A stretch of 64,000 bases of DNA, from NCBI GenBank assembly GCA_900537125.1, contig UNRJ01000004.1:1-64000 (forward strand), written 5' to 3'. Made by a program: the position numbers and the translations under genes. Shown in pieces: positions 55,074 through 63,774 of this stretch (within the stretch, counting starts at the first letter, position 1; each line of letters starts with the position of its first letter). The notes below the pieces were generated by a model. It made no database searches, was not told the origin of the DNA, and saw only the letters and a list, made by a program, of their open reading frames with translations. The DNA comes from Rhodobacteraceae bacterium Alg238-R152. GTDB lineage: Bacteria; Pseudomonadota; Alphaproteobacteria; Rhodobacterales; Rhodobacteraceae.

Positions 55074-56234
55074 TTACGTGGGTTCTGTCAGATCAAAAGC
55101 CACATCGCCAAGCACGCGCCCGTTGACCTGAATGGCTAGTTTGTGCGGACCGGGATGCAGTTGAAACGTGCTGGCGTTGGCTTTGAGCGGGTGCTTTTTG
55201 GCCAGTGTGAGCGACTTTCCAGAAGGGATTTTGCCTTGCTTGAGCTTAAACACCTTGTCACTGCCACGCCCGTTGGGGCGATGGAAGCTCAGCACATAGT
55301 CGACCATCACCGGCACAGGGGATGTGCCATCCGTGGACAGCGTTGTCTCGACCTGTAGCGCGTCACCGATCTGGATGCTGTCGCCGCCCACCGAAAGGCT
55401 GTCCAATGTGACAGGCGCGTCGGCGTGGAAACCCAGCATCGACAGCGCGCCGGAATGGCCCGCCTTCACGGCAGTGCGCAAAGAGTGGCGTGTCATCCAG
55501 TCCAATTCTTTTGGGGCTTGCTTGCCGCGCTCCTTCCACTCGGAGAGTTGGCTGACCACAGTGTCGGTGGAGAGTTTGGAAATGTCGTTGAGGTGGTTGG
55601 ACACCGACCGGGTCACGTAGCGCGTTGGGTCGGCGTGCAATTTTGCCAGTAAGGGCAGCGGTGCCATGGGATCGATGTCGATTTTCTTGGCCCACGGCAA
55701 TTTGGGACGTGTGCCCTCGCTCACCAATCGGCGGACGTGGTAATTGTCATTCTCGGCCCAGTCATGCAGGCGGGCAAAGATTTCGTCGGGCCAACGGTTG
55801 AGGAAGGGGCGGATGTAGAACTCCATAGAGAAGCGCTTGGTGGCCTCTTTCAGCAGATCAAGCGCTCGATCCCGATGATTTTCAACCCCATGACGGGTGG
55901 CCAAGATGCCCGGCACCGCATGGATAAACCGGCCAAAGTCATCGTCGGTGAGCGACGGATCAAGTGCAGGCGGCATGGCCGCTTCAAGTTGATCCGCCAT
56001 GTCTGGGAAGTCTGGCGCGAGGCGTTTTTCGATGCAGTCGGCAATCCAGTCCAGCCGCTCCATGAGTTCGCGGCCTTCGAGACCTGCGACAACTTCGGCA
56101 TGGAACGCCTCGGCGTCAAACCCCGGGACACCGGCAGAAAACTCCGCCGCCAGATCACCCAGACTGCCTGCGTTAAACAACTGATCTTTTAGTGAAAACC
56201 CTTGGGACACACCCACACCTCGCGCCATAAACAA
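55074..56234 (-). CDS. DNA alkylation repair protein, AlkC-like
   Basis: 386 residues. HEAT-like helical repeats over about 20-265, with the AlkC/AlkD-type segment FYIRPFLNRWPDEIFARLHDW followed by YHVRRLVSEGTRP (about 141-178), then a C-terminal beta-rich Ig-like domain (about 275-383) found in the AlkC subgroup. These glycosylases remove 3-methyladenine-type bases. The N-terminal Met could also be residue 3. No other repair gene is adjacent. 12 nt after the SDR stop on the same strand. Confidence 0.8.
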   Translation of the reverse strand: MFMARGVGVSQGFSLKDQLFNAGSLGDLAAEFSAGVPGFDAEAFHAEVVAGLEGRELMERLDWIADCIEKRLAPDFPDMADQLEAAMPPALDPSLTDDDFGRFIHAVPGILATRHGVENHRDRALDLLKEATKRFSMEFYIRPFLNRWPDEIFARLHDWAENDNYHVRRLVSEGTRPKLPWAKKIDIDPMAPLPLLAKLHADPTRYVTRSVSNHLNDISKLSTDTVVSQLSEWKERGKQAPKELDWMTRHSLRTAVKAGHSGALSMLGFHADAPVTLDSLSVGGDSIQIGDALQVETTLSTDGTSPVPVMVDYVLSFHRPNGRGSDKVFKLKQGKIPSGKSLTLAKKHPLKANASTFQLHPGPHKLAIQVNGRVLGDVAFDLTEPT

Positions 56235-56246
56235 AATTTCTCCGGC

Positions 56247-57026
56247 TTACATTGTGGAGGCGAATGCGCCGCCGTCCAGCAGAACATTCTGCCCGACGAT
56301 AAACCCTGCGTGATGAGAGCAAAGGAACGCACACGTGGCACCAAACTCATCTGACGTGCCATAGCGACCAGCCGGAATGGTGGTGGCGCGTTGGGCCTGT
56401 GCTTCTTCCATCGAGATGCCCTGTTGCTCGGTCACAGCCGTGTCCAAAGACACTGCCCGGTCGGTGGCGTGGATGCCGGGCAGCAGATTGTTGATGGTCA
56501 CACCTTTGCCAGCTACCTGACGCGCGGTGCCAGCTACGTAGCCGGTCAGGCCTGCGCGGGCGGCGTTGGACAAGCCCAGCACCGGAATTGGCGACTTCAC
56601 CGACACGGAGGTGATGTTCACCACGCGGCCCCAACCACGTTCCATCATGCCGGGCACCAGCGCTTTGATCAGCGCTATTGGCGCCAGCATGTTGGCATCC
56701 AGCGCAGAGATAAAATCATCACGATCCCAATCGGTCCACATACCCGGAGGTGGACCGCCTGCGTTGTTCACCAGAATATCCGCGCCTTGCGCAGCTTCGA
56801 TCAACTTGGCCTGGCCTTCGGCGGTGGTCACGTCACATGCAATCGCCTGAACATCCACACCAAATTCGGACCGGATATCAGCAGCGGCGGACTCAAGCGC
56901 CTCAACGCCGCGCGCGTTCATGATCAGATCGACACCTTCCGCAGCCAGAGCGCGAGCGCAGCCCAACCCAAGACCTTTTGAGGACGCACAAACCAGTGCG
57001 CGTTTACCTTTAATTCCCAATTCCAT
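56247..57026 (-). CDS. SDR oxidoreductase (3-oxoacyl-ACP reductase-like)
   Basis: 259 residues. NAD(P)-binding ASSKGLGLGCA (about 13-23), NNAGG (about 88-92), a variant active site with S...GLSNAARAG (the usual YxxxK is replaced near 153-160: SNAARAG), and a C-terminal QNVLLDGG. The loss of the canonical Tyr-x3-Lys is notable. The ATG at 57026 has a GGGGAGA site; the frame is open to 57104. Its substrate is unknown. Confidence 0.82.
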   Translation of the reverse strand: MELGIKGKRALVCASSKGLGLGCARALAAEGVDLIMNARGVEALESAAADIRSEFGVDVQAIACDVTTAEGQAKLIEAAQGADILVNNAGGPPPGMWTDWDRDDFISALDANMLAPIALIKALVPGMMERGWGRVVNITSVSVKSPIPVLGLSNAARAGLTGYVAGTARQVAGKGVTINNLLPGIHATDRAVSLDTAVTEQQGISMEEAQAQRATTIPAGRYGTSDEFGATCAFLCSHHAGFIVGQNVLLDGGAFASTM

Positions 57027-57173
57027 GCGATTCTCCCCGTTGTTGTGGGGGTAAGAAATACCCAAATCAGGAAGGATGCCAGTATAATGCCGAGGCCAAG
57101 GCACTGTGCTGCCACATTTGCGTGTTATTCAATTGCCCAAAGATTACGTGCAGTACACCAACATAGGTAACTT

Positions 57174-58196
57174 ATGACGTCCCAAGTCCAAGACAGTTCT
57201 CAGCCCTCTCAACGTTTGCCAGTGTATCCAGCGGATGCCCTGGTGGTGACTGATGGAGCAAACCTTGGTGATTCTCTGTCTTTTGCAGAGGAACTTGTGC
57301 CTGATGATATTTATACGCTGAACCACGATGCGGAAGAAAAGAGCCTCGCGCTGCGCACAGATAGCGAGGGGCAACACTTCATTGCCAGCGAATATAGCCT
57401 CGGCACCAAGGATGCGCGCGTCTACTTGGATTGCGTGGCGACTTTCATGCCCCCCAGCGGCGACACCATTGAAGTGTTGGTTTTGGTCGAGGTGGATGAT
57501 GATGGTGGTGTTGTCGAAGTTTATGGAGCCCCATTGGCGCCACTGACCCCCAAAGGCGACTATGTCTTGGTGGGGGTAGACCGAGGAGCGGCCTCTACCA
57601 AATTGGCGCAACTGGCTTGTGTGAGCTTCACTGGTGGTGCTCGGATCACCATGGCCACGGGTGAACAACGTCGGGTCGAAAACCTGAAAGTTGGTGACAG
57701 GGTTCTGACACGCGATGACGGGCCCCAAGAGGTACGCTGGATTGGACATGCCGTACAGCGCGCAAGCGGAGAGTTTGCCCCAATCGTCATAACAGCGGGC
57801 ACACTCAACAACACCAATGATCTGCGTGTGAGCCCCGATCACCGGCTGTTTGTCTATCAACGCCATGACCATATTGGTGTGGGACGCAGCGAGTTGCTGA
57901 TCAAAGCGCGTCATTTGGTGAATGGGGATACAGTCTACGCCGATGAAGGCGGGTTTGTGGACTATTACCAGATCATGTTTGACACCCATCAGATCATCTT
58001 TGCCGAAGGTATTTCTGCCGAAACCATGCAGATGGATACACGTACGCGCCCTGCGGTGCCAGAGGAGGTGAAGGAACGGCTACGCCCAGCCTCCAATGCG
58101 GCGCGTGGCATGCCACAGGCGCACTTGGAAGTGCATGAAAGCTTGTTGGATCGCCCCGATGCCGTGGAGCTTTTGAAGCGGGCATCGTCAAAGTAG
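57174..58196 (+). CDS. Hint (hedgehog/intein)-domain protein
   Basis: 340 residues. An N-terminal unknown region (1-145) precedes a Hint domain of about 149-290 with the catalytic Cys149 (ACVSFTGGARI), TXXH-like SPDHRLFV with H223, and VRWIGH. Hint domains of this roseobacter type are usually C-terminal parts of secreted proteins and may self-cleave. No signal peptide is visible. The region after about 295 lacks an intein C-terminal Asn, so splicing is not expected; cleavage is possible. Start ATG chosen by the frame and upstream stop. Confidence 0.85.
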   Translation: MTSQVQDSSQPSQRLPVYPADALVVTDGANLGDSLSFAEELVPDDIYTLNHDAEEKSLALRTDSEGQHFIASEYSLGTKDARVYLDCVATFMPPSGDTIEVLVLVEVDDDGGVVEVYGAPLAPLTPKGDYVLVGVDRGAASTKLAQLACVSFTGGARITMATGEQRRVENLKVGDRVLTRDDGPQEVRWIGHAVQRASGEFAPIVITAGTLNNTNDLRVSPDHRLFVYQRHDHIGVGRSELLIKARHLVNGDTVYADEGGFVDYYQIMFDTHQIIFAEGISAETMQMDTRTRPAVPEEVKERLRPASNAARGMPQAHLEVHESLLDRPDAVELLKRASSK

Positions 58197-58248
58197 GACA
58201 CACCGCTTTTCCTTGCGAATTGACGCTGTGAGACCTATACGCGCGGAC

Positions 58249-59856
58249 ATGTTGGACACGCAGACAAACCGCCCCGAATTGCCGCCCGAGATTGCGCGCC
58301 GTCGCACCTTTGCGATCATCTCGCACCCGGACGCAGGTAAGACCACGCTGACCGAAAAGTTCCTCCTCTATGGTGGCGCGATTCAGATGGCGGGTCAGGT
58401 GCGAGCCAAAGGTGAGGCACGCCGCACCCGGTCGGACTTCATGCAGATGGAGAAAGATCGCGGTATTTCCGTGTCCGCCTCTGCCATGTCGTTTGATTAT
58501 GGCACCTTCCGCTTCAACCTGGTGGACACACCGGGCCACAGCGATTTTTCGGAAGACACCTATCGCACGCTCACTGCTGTGGATGCGGCGGTCATGGTGG
58601 TTGACGGTGCTAAGGGTGTCGAAAGCCAAACGCAAAAACTGTTCGAAGTCTGTCGTCTGCGTGACCTGCCAATCCTGACGTTCTGTAACAAGATGGACCG
58701 GGAAAGCCGCGACACGTTTGATATCATTGACGAGATCCAAGAAAATCTGGCGATTGATGTGACCCCGGCAAGCTGGCCAATTGGCGTCGGTCGCGAGTTC
58801 ATGGGCACCTACGACATGCTCAATGACCGACTGGAGCTGATGGATCGGGCTGATCGGAATGTGGTTGCAGAAAGCGTTCAGATTGAAAGTCTGGATGATC
58901 CAAAGCTGTCTGACCACGTACCGGAGCATCTGCTGGAACAGCTGCGCGAAGAAGTTGAGATGGCAAAAGAGTTGTTGCCAAAGTTGGACCCGCAGGCGGT
59001 GCTGGAAGGGCATATGACGCCGATTTGGTTTGGCTCTGCGATCAACTCCTTTGGTGTGAAAGAATTGATGGATGGCATTGGCAGCTACGGGCCAGAGCCT
59101 CAGATTCAAACAGCTGAGCCGCGCAAAATTGCGCCAGAAGAGAAGAAAGTCGCCGGGTTTGTATTTAAGGTTCAGGCCAACATGGACCCAAAACACCGCG
59201 ACCGTGTGGCGTTTGTTCGGATGGCCTCTGGCCACTTCAAACGGGGTATGAAGCTCACTCACGTACGCACCAAAAAACCCATGGCTATTTCCAATCCTGT
59301 GCTGTTTTTGGCCTCTGACCGTGAGCTGGCCGAAGAGGCCTGGGCGGGGGACATCATTGGTATCCCCAACCATGGGCAACTGCGCATTGGCGACACGCTG
59401 ACCGAAGGGGAAGCGCTGCGGGTGTCTGGCATTCCAAGCTTTGCACCGGAACTGTTACAAGGCGTTCGTGCGGGCGACCCACTGAAAGCCAAGCACCTTG
59501 AAAAGGCGCTGATGCAGTTTGCCGAAGAAGGTGCCGCGAAGGTGTTCAAGCCAATGATTGGGTCGGGCTTTATTGTGGGCGTGGTCGGGCAGCTTCAATT
59601 TGAAGTGCTCGCCAGCCGGATTGAGATGGAATACGGCCTGCCCGTGCGCTTTGACCAAAGCCAATTCACCTCCGCCCGTTGGGTACATGGTGACCGGAAA
59701 GCGGTCGAAAAGTTTGCCGATATGAACAAACAGCACATCAGCTATGACAACGATGGCGATGTGGTTTTCTTGACCCGCTTGCAATGGGACATCGACCGCG
59801 TTGCGCGCGATTATCCGGATGTCACGCTGAGCGCGACCAAGGAAATGATGGTCTGA
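58249..59856 (+). CDS. prfC: Peptide chain release factor 3
   Basis: 535 residues, GTPase that recycles RF1 and RF2. G1 SHPDAGKT (25-32), G3 DTPGH and G4 NKMDRE, followed by domain II and III segments including the FKVQANMDPKHRDRVAF stretch typical of RF3. The ATG at 58249 matches the family start; a TTG at 58213 would lengthen the protein by 12 residues. No clear Shine-Dalgarno sequence. Confidence 0.93.
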   Translation: MLDTQTNRPELPPEIARRRTFAIISHPDAGKTTLTEKFLLYGGAIQMAGQVRAKGEARRTRSDFMQMEKDRGISVSASAMSFDYGTFRFNLVDTPGHSDFSEDTYRTLTAVDAAVMVVDGAKGVESQTQKLFEVCRLRDLPILTFCNKMDRESRDTFDIIDEIQENLAIDVTPASWPIGVGREFMGTYDMLNDRLELMDRADRNVVAESVQIESLDDPKLSDHVPEHLLEQLREEVEMAKELLPKLDPQAVLEGHMTPIWFGSAINSFGVKELMDGIGSYGPEPQIQTAEPRKIAPEEKKVAGFVFKVQANMDPKHRDRVAFVRMASGHFKRGMKLTHVRTKKPMAISNPVLFLASDRELAEEAWAGDIIGIPNHGQLRIGDTLTEGEALRVSGIPSFAPELLQGVRAGDPLKAKHLEKALMQFAEEGAAKVFKPMIGSGFIVGVVGQLQFEVLASRIEMEYGLPVRFDQSQFTSARWVHGDRKAVEKFADMNKQHISYDNDGDVVFLTRLQWDIDRVARDYPDVTLSATKEMMV

Positions 59857-59903
59857 TACACTCTGCGATTGCACGGGGTTTCCCCCCGTGCAAACATCGC
59901 CCC

Positions 59904-60659
59904 ATGTCACAAAAAACACTCACCTATCCGGGCGGTTACGCCTATATGATGGAGCGCTACGACGGGCGGCGCGAGCCGTTTGATTTTGGTCCCGAAGACC
60001 TACCGCCATTGGACGCCAACCTCTCTGTTTTGAAGAATGCTGTGGTACCAGAGCGTGCGACGCAGAAGGGGCCAGCAGATCCCAACACAAGTTGGTCTCG
60101 CAAGCGACGCCAAATTGCGGAAGAGTTCATTGGAAAAAGCGAATTGGCGTTTTTAAATGCGCAACTGATTTCCAACCTGCGTAAGCGCGGATCCCCGCCA
60201 CAAACCGCCGCATTGTTTTGCCGTATCTGGGCCGAGGAAGCCGGTTTTTTGCTTTCCGAGTTAAACCTGCGCTGGCTGGTGAGTTCGGTCCAGACTTTTG
60301 CAGACCATGGCGAGACCGCTGTTCAGCGAGAAGTTGGTCAAAGTCTGCGCATGTTGTTTGGCATGATGAAGTTGTATGAATTTGAGCGCAGTTTTGGCGG
60401 GATTGAGCCCAGCAAAGAATACGGCTTTGGCAAACGGGTGAAATCACGTCTTCCACTGGATATGGAGTCTTTCTCGCTGATGCATGGCGGGTTGGATATC
60501 AATCTAATTGTCCCAATCTGGGAGTTGGGAAAAACCGACCCTGTGATTGCGCCGTTGGTGGATCACCTGCTGCAAGAGTTGCTCGAAGAACCCAGCGGCG
60601 TGTTTCGGCGGCTGGCGCAGATGCGCGCCAAGAAAGAACGACAGCAGGCCCGCAAATGA
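59904..60659 (+). CDS. Hypothetical protein coupled to a glycosyltransferase
   Basis: 251 residues, no transmembrane segment or signal peptide. I do not recognise a family. It is helical and basic, with an N-terminal YPGGYAYMMERYDGRREPF segment, and a well-formed helical middle (about 80-165, including ETAVQREVGQSLRMLFGMMKLYE). It overlaps the downstream glycosyltransferase by 4 nt, so the two are translated together. It may work with that enzyme. Confidence 0.7.
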   Translation: MSQKTLTYPGGYAYMMERYDGRREPFDFGPEDLPPLDANLSVLKNAVVPERATQKGPADPNTSWSRKRRQIAEEFIGKSELAFLNAQLISNLRKRGSPPQTAALFCRIWAEEAGFLLSELNLRWLVSSVQTFADHGETAVQREVGQSLRMLFGMMKLYEFERSFGGIEPSKEYGFGKRVKSRLPLDMESFSLMHGGLDINLIVPIWELGKTDPVIAPLVDHLLQELLEEPSGVFRRLAQMRAKKERQQARK

Positions 60660-61609
60660 GCACCGATGCCCCCACTTGGGGTGTCGTGGCCACGATAAAG
60701 GCGCCCGCCGTCGATATTCTGAACTTTGTTGCTTATCATCTGGATTTGGGGGCGGCTCACGTTTGGATTTATCTGGATGCGGCAAATCCGGAGGCCAAAG
60801 ACCAGCTTAAACCACATCCGCAGCTAACGGTGGTGCGCACCGGCGACACCTATTGGATCAAAACCCGTGGGAAAAAGCCGCCGATGCATCAGCCGCGGCA
60901 GTCTTTCAACGTGCGCCACGCCTACAATCGGGCCAAAAACGTGGATTGGCTGCTCCACATTGATGTGGATGAATTTCTTTGGCCAGATCGGCCAATTACA
61001 GAGCAGTTGGCGTCCTTGCCGGCGGAATGTCTGGTGGCGCGCGTGCGCCCTGCCGAAGCCATGGCCTCTGTGGACAGGGAGCCGCACATCCACTTCAAGA
61101 GGTTTATTGCTGACAAGACCGCGCGCAAAAGCATTGTTGCCGACATCTATCCCAATTTTGCGCCTTACCTAAAAAACGGCTTCGTCAGTCATGTGGCCGG
61201 CAAGATGTTTCTACGCACCGGCCAAAAGGACATGACAATCAAAATCCACAATGTGGTGCAGAACGGACAACACAATCCGGGTCAGGTCGAACTCACCGAT
61301 TCATCGTTGTTGCACCTGCACACCACAAGTTGGGACCATTGGATGCAGAGCTTTGCCTATCGTCATCAAAAAGGCTCCTATCGGGACGAGTTGGGCGCCG
61401 CAACACCGGAAGATCAAGGCGGGCTGAACTTACACAAACTGTTTGCCCATCTGGCCGAAGAGCCAGAGGGGTTGCGGCAGTTTTATGACGAGGTGTGTGT
61501 CGCGACACCGGCCCTAAAGGCCAAGCTTGAGGCGCATGATCTGCTTCGCAGTCACAGCTTAGAGCTGGAAGCAAAGCGACGGAAGCACTTCCCTGATTTC
61601 GTGGGGTAG
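60656..61609 (+). CDS. Glycosyltransferase family 2/92-like protein
   Basis: 317 residues, cytoplasmic. GT-A type: N-terminal VVATIKAPAVDILNFVAYHLDLGAAH (split here), a nucleotide/metal motif HIDVDEF (about 100-106), and basic acceptor-side residues downstream (GKMFLRTG, HLHTTSWDHWM). This is the GT2/GT92-like group often found in capsule and surface polysaccharide loci. Acceptor and donor are unknown. Overlaps the hypothetical protein by 4 nt. Confidence 0.78.
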   Translation: MSTDAPTWGVVATIKAPAVDILNFVAYHLDLGAAHVWIYLDAANPEAKDQLKPHPQLTVVRTGDTYWIKTRGKKPPMHQPRQSFNVRHAYNRAKNVDWLLHIDVDEFLWPDRPITEQLASLPAECLVARVRPAEAMASVDREPHIHFKRFIADKTARKSIVADIYPNFAPYLKNGFVSHVAGKMFLRTGQKDMTIKIHNVVQNGQHNPGQVELTDSSLLHLHTTSWDHWMQSFAYRHQKGSYRDELGAATPEDQGGLNLHKLFAHLAEEPEGLRQFYDEVCVATPALKAKLEAHDLLRSHSLELEAKRRKHFPDFVG

Positions 61610-61716
61610 TGTTTCCGAAACACGCCAAGTGCTTGGTGGACATTCGGTTTCATTGACCTGAAGGCGCAGTTGCGATAGAAGGCCCCGTGGATCAAAAACG
61701 CCATCGACGCGGGGCC
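61609..61716 (+). promoter_or_regulatory. Structured leader of the DEAD-box helicase gene
   Basis: The 168-nt gap 61610-61777 contains GTGTTTC-C-GAAACAC (61609-61623), CCAAG/CTTGG (61625-61636) and a long-range stem GGCCCCG/CGGGGCC (61681-61687 with 61710-61716). Structured leaders regulate several DEAD-box genes in the cold; the link here is inference. Confidence 0.35.
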
Positions 61717-61777
61717 ATACGGGCCCGATCCGAAACGCCGCTACGGGCCAATGTGTGTCCGTAAACCACGGATACAT

Positions 61778-63205
61778 ATGACAAAATTTTCTGATCTGAA
61801 CCTCAACCCTAAGGTGCTCAAAGCGATCACCGAAGCGGGCTATGAAACTCCGACACCGATTCAAGCGGGAGCGATTCCTTCTGCGTTGGACGGACGGGAT
61901 GTGCTTGGCATTGCGCAGACCGGCACCGGCAAGACCGCGAGTTTTACGCTGCCGATGTTATCTTTGCTGGCCCGTGGACGCGCACGCGCACGGATGCCAC
62001 GCAGCTTGGTGTTGTGCCCGACACGAGAGTTGGCGGCGCAGGTTGCCGAGAACTTTGACACCTATTCCAAACACTTGAAACTGACCAAAGCGCTGTTGAT
62101 TGGCGGGGTGAGCTTTAAGGAACAAGAGACAATCATCGACAAAGGTGTTGATGTTTTGATCGCGACACCGGGCCGATTGCTTGACCATTTCGAGCGCGGC
62201 AAGCTGATCCTATCGGACGTAAAAGTCATGGTGGTTGATGAAGCCGACCGGATGCTGGATATGGGCTTCATCCCCGATATTGAACGCATCTTTGGGCTCA
62301 CACCATTCACCCGCCAAACGCTGTTTTTCTCCGCCACTATGGCGCCAGAGATTGAGCGTATCACCAACACGTTCCTGTCCAACCCGGAACGGGTCGAAGT
62401 GGCCCGTCAGGCGACCGCCAGCGAAACCATCGAGCAAGGCGTTGTCATGTTCAAGGCGTCGCGACGGGACCGTGAAGGCAGCGAAAAACGCAAGGCTCTC
62501 CGCGCGATTATTGATGGGGAAGGTGACAAATGCACCAACGCCATCATTTTTTGCAATCGCAAAACGGATGTGGATATCACCGCCAAATCGTTGAAAAAAT
62601 ACGGTTATGATGCGGCTCCAATCCACGGTGATTTGGATCAGTCCCAACGGACAAGAACGCTGGAAGCCTTCCGCAACGGTGGCTTGCGCATTCTGGTGGC
62701 GTCAGATGTGGCGGCACGCGGACTTGACGTGCCAAGCGTCAGCCACGTGTTCAACTTCGACGTACCGGGCCATCCTGAAGACTATGTTCACCGCATTGGC
62801 CGGACCGGCCGTGCAGGACGCGAAGGCACAGCAATTACCATTTGCAGTGGCCGGGACGAAAAGCAGTTTTCTGCGGTAGAGGCGCTGATCCAGAAAGAGA
62901 TCACGCGTCTTGAAAACCCCGTTAAACCTACCGAACGCAAGCCGCGCAAAGCCAAAGAGGACGCATCTAAGCCAGCCGCGCCTACCGAGGTTGCAAAGCC
63001 GGCGACCGAGGACCGCCCTCAGCGCGAAGACCGGCCTCAACGCGAGGAGCGCGCGCAGCGGGACGACCGCGGTGGCAAATCTTCTCGGGGACGCAGTGGC
63101 CGTGGGCGCAACGATCGTCGCGACAACGGCAACAAAGTTGTCGGTATGGGAGATCACATGCCGGGCTTCATTGCCATGAGCTTTGACGAACGGCGCGGTC
63201 AGTAA
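61778..63205 (+). CDS. DEAD-box RNA helicase (RhlE-like)
   Basis: 475 residues. Motifs: Q motif TPTPIQAGAIP, Walker A AQTGTGKT, Ia PTRELAAQ, DEAD in VVDEADRMLDMGF, SAT, and HRIGRTGRAGREG. C-terminal tail of about 90 residues is rich in Arg, Glu and Gly (RPQREDRPQREERAQRDD), a disordered RNA-binding extension. The ATG at 61778 matches the Q-motif spacing; an ATG at 61751 is also in frame. Roles in ribosome assembly or mRNA turnover are typical; specific function is not shown. An RNase J gene lies nearby downstream (opposite strand). Confidence 0.92.
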   Translation: MTKFSDLNLNPKVLKAITEAGYETPTPIQAGAIPSALDGRDVLGIAQTGTGKTASFTLPMLSLLARGRARARMPRSLVLCPTRELAAQVAENFDTYSKHLKLTKALLIGGVSFKEQETIIDKGVDVLIATPGRLLDHFERGKLILSDVKVMVVDEADRMLDMGFIPDIERIFGLTPFTRQTLFFSATMAPEIERITNTFLSNPERVEVARQATASETIEQGVVMFKASRRDREGSEKRKALRAIIDGEGDKCTNAIIFCNRKTDVDITAKSLKKYGYDAAPIHGDLDQSQRTRTLEAFRNGGLRILVASDVAARGLDVPSVSHVFNFDVPGHPEDYVHRIGRTGRAGREGTAITICSGRDEKQFSAVEALIQKEITRLENPVKPTERKPRKAKEDASKPAAPTEVAKPATEDRPQREDRPQREERAQRDDRGGKSSRGRSGRGRNDRRDNGNKVVGMGDHMPGFIAMSFDERRGQ

Positions 63206-63227
63206 CCACTAATAATTCTACACCTCG

Positions 63228-63258
63228 CGAAAGGGCCCTTGTGGGCCCTTTCGTTTTT
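63228..63258. terminator. Intrinsic terminator after the DEAD-box helicase
   Basis: CGAAAGGGCCC (63228-63238) and GGGCCCTTTCG (63243-63253) pair perfectly over 11 bp around a 4-nt loop, then TTTTT. Bidirectional potential; it also ends the convergent fosX gene. Confidence 0.9.
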
Positions 63259-63263
63259 CCAGA

Positions 63264-63674
63264 TCACTCTGTGGCAGTCTTATAACGTCTCAATCGCTCT
63301 TGAAGTGTGCCGCTGTGCAATTCAAACAAGTGGTTGTCGTGATCATAGAAATAGAGGGAATTCCCTTCGCCGGAAACCCGGGAACGCCCTTCTTTCAGCT
63401 CTAGCCCCAGAGCCTGAATGCGCTGCAGTTTGCTGTCATACTCATCCAGCCCCATTTTGAAAGCGACGTGGTTGTAGCTTTTCTCTGGCAGCGGCTCACC
63501 TTGCATTGTGGCGACCCACACACCTCCGATGTCGAAAAACCGTTCTTTGGACAGGGAAAAGGTGTCCTCCCCGCTGTCATAGATCGGCGTCGCATCCAAC
63601 ACGTTTGTCAGGACCTCTTCCATCTTATCGAGGTTCTGCACAATGAAGGTAATGTGGCTAAGTCCTTGTGCCAA
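63264..63674 (-). CDS. fosX: FosX-type fosfomycin hydrolase (TTG start)
   Basis: 136 residues of the vicinal oxygen chelate superfamily. FosX opens the fosfomycin epoxide with water. Numbered from the TTG, metal ligands H7 (GLSHIT), H69 (YNHVAF), E118 (FELH) and the catalytic E44 (SLSKE) fall at exactly the positions I recall for Listeria FosX; E44 distinguishes FosX from FosA and FosB. The TTG at 63674 has AAGGGG 6 nt upstream and starts GLSHIT at the family position; a longer frame to a GTG at 63752 would add 26 unrelated residues. Confidence 0.85.
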   Translation of the reverse strand: MAQGLSHITFIVQNLDKMEEVLTNVLDATPIYDSGEDTFSLSKERFFDIGGVWVATMQGEPLPEKSYNHVAFKMGLDEYDSKLQRIQALGLELKEGRSRVSGEGNSLYFYDHDNHLFELHSGTLQERLRRYKTATE

Positions 63675-63774
63675 AACGCGCCCCTTCCAGATATCTCGCA
63701 AAGTGCTTGCTACCCTGCATCGGAGATAACTCCGGCGCAAGGCAGCGTTCACTTTAATCAGTGGATAGGTGCGA

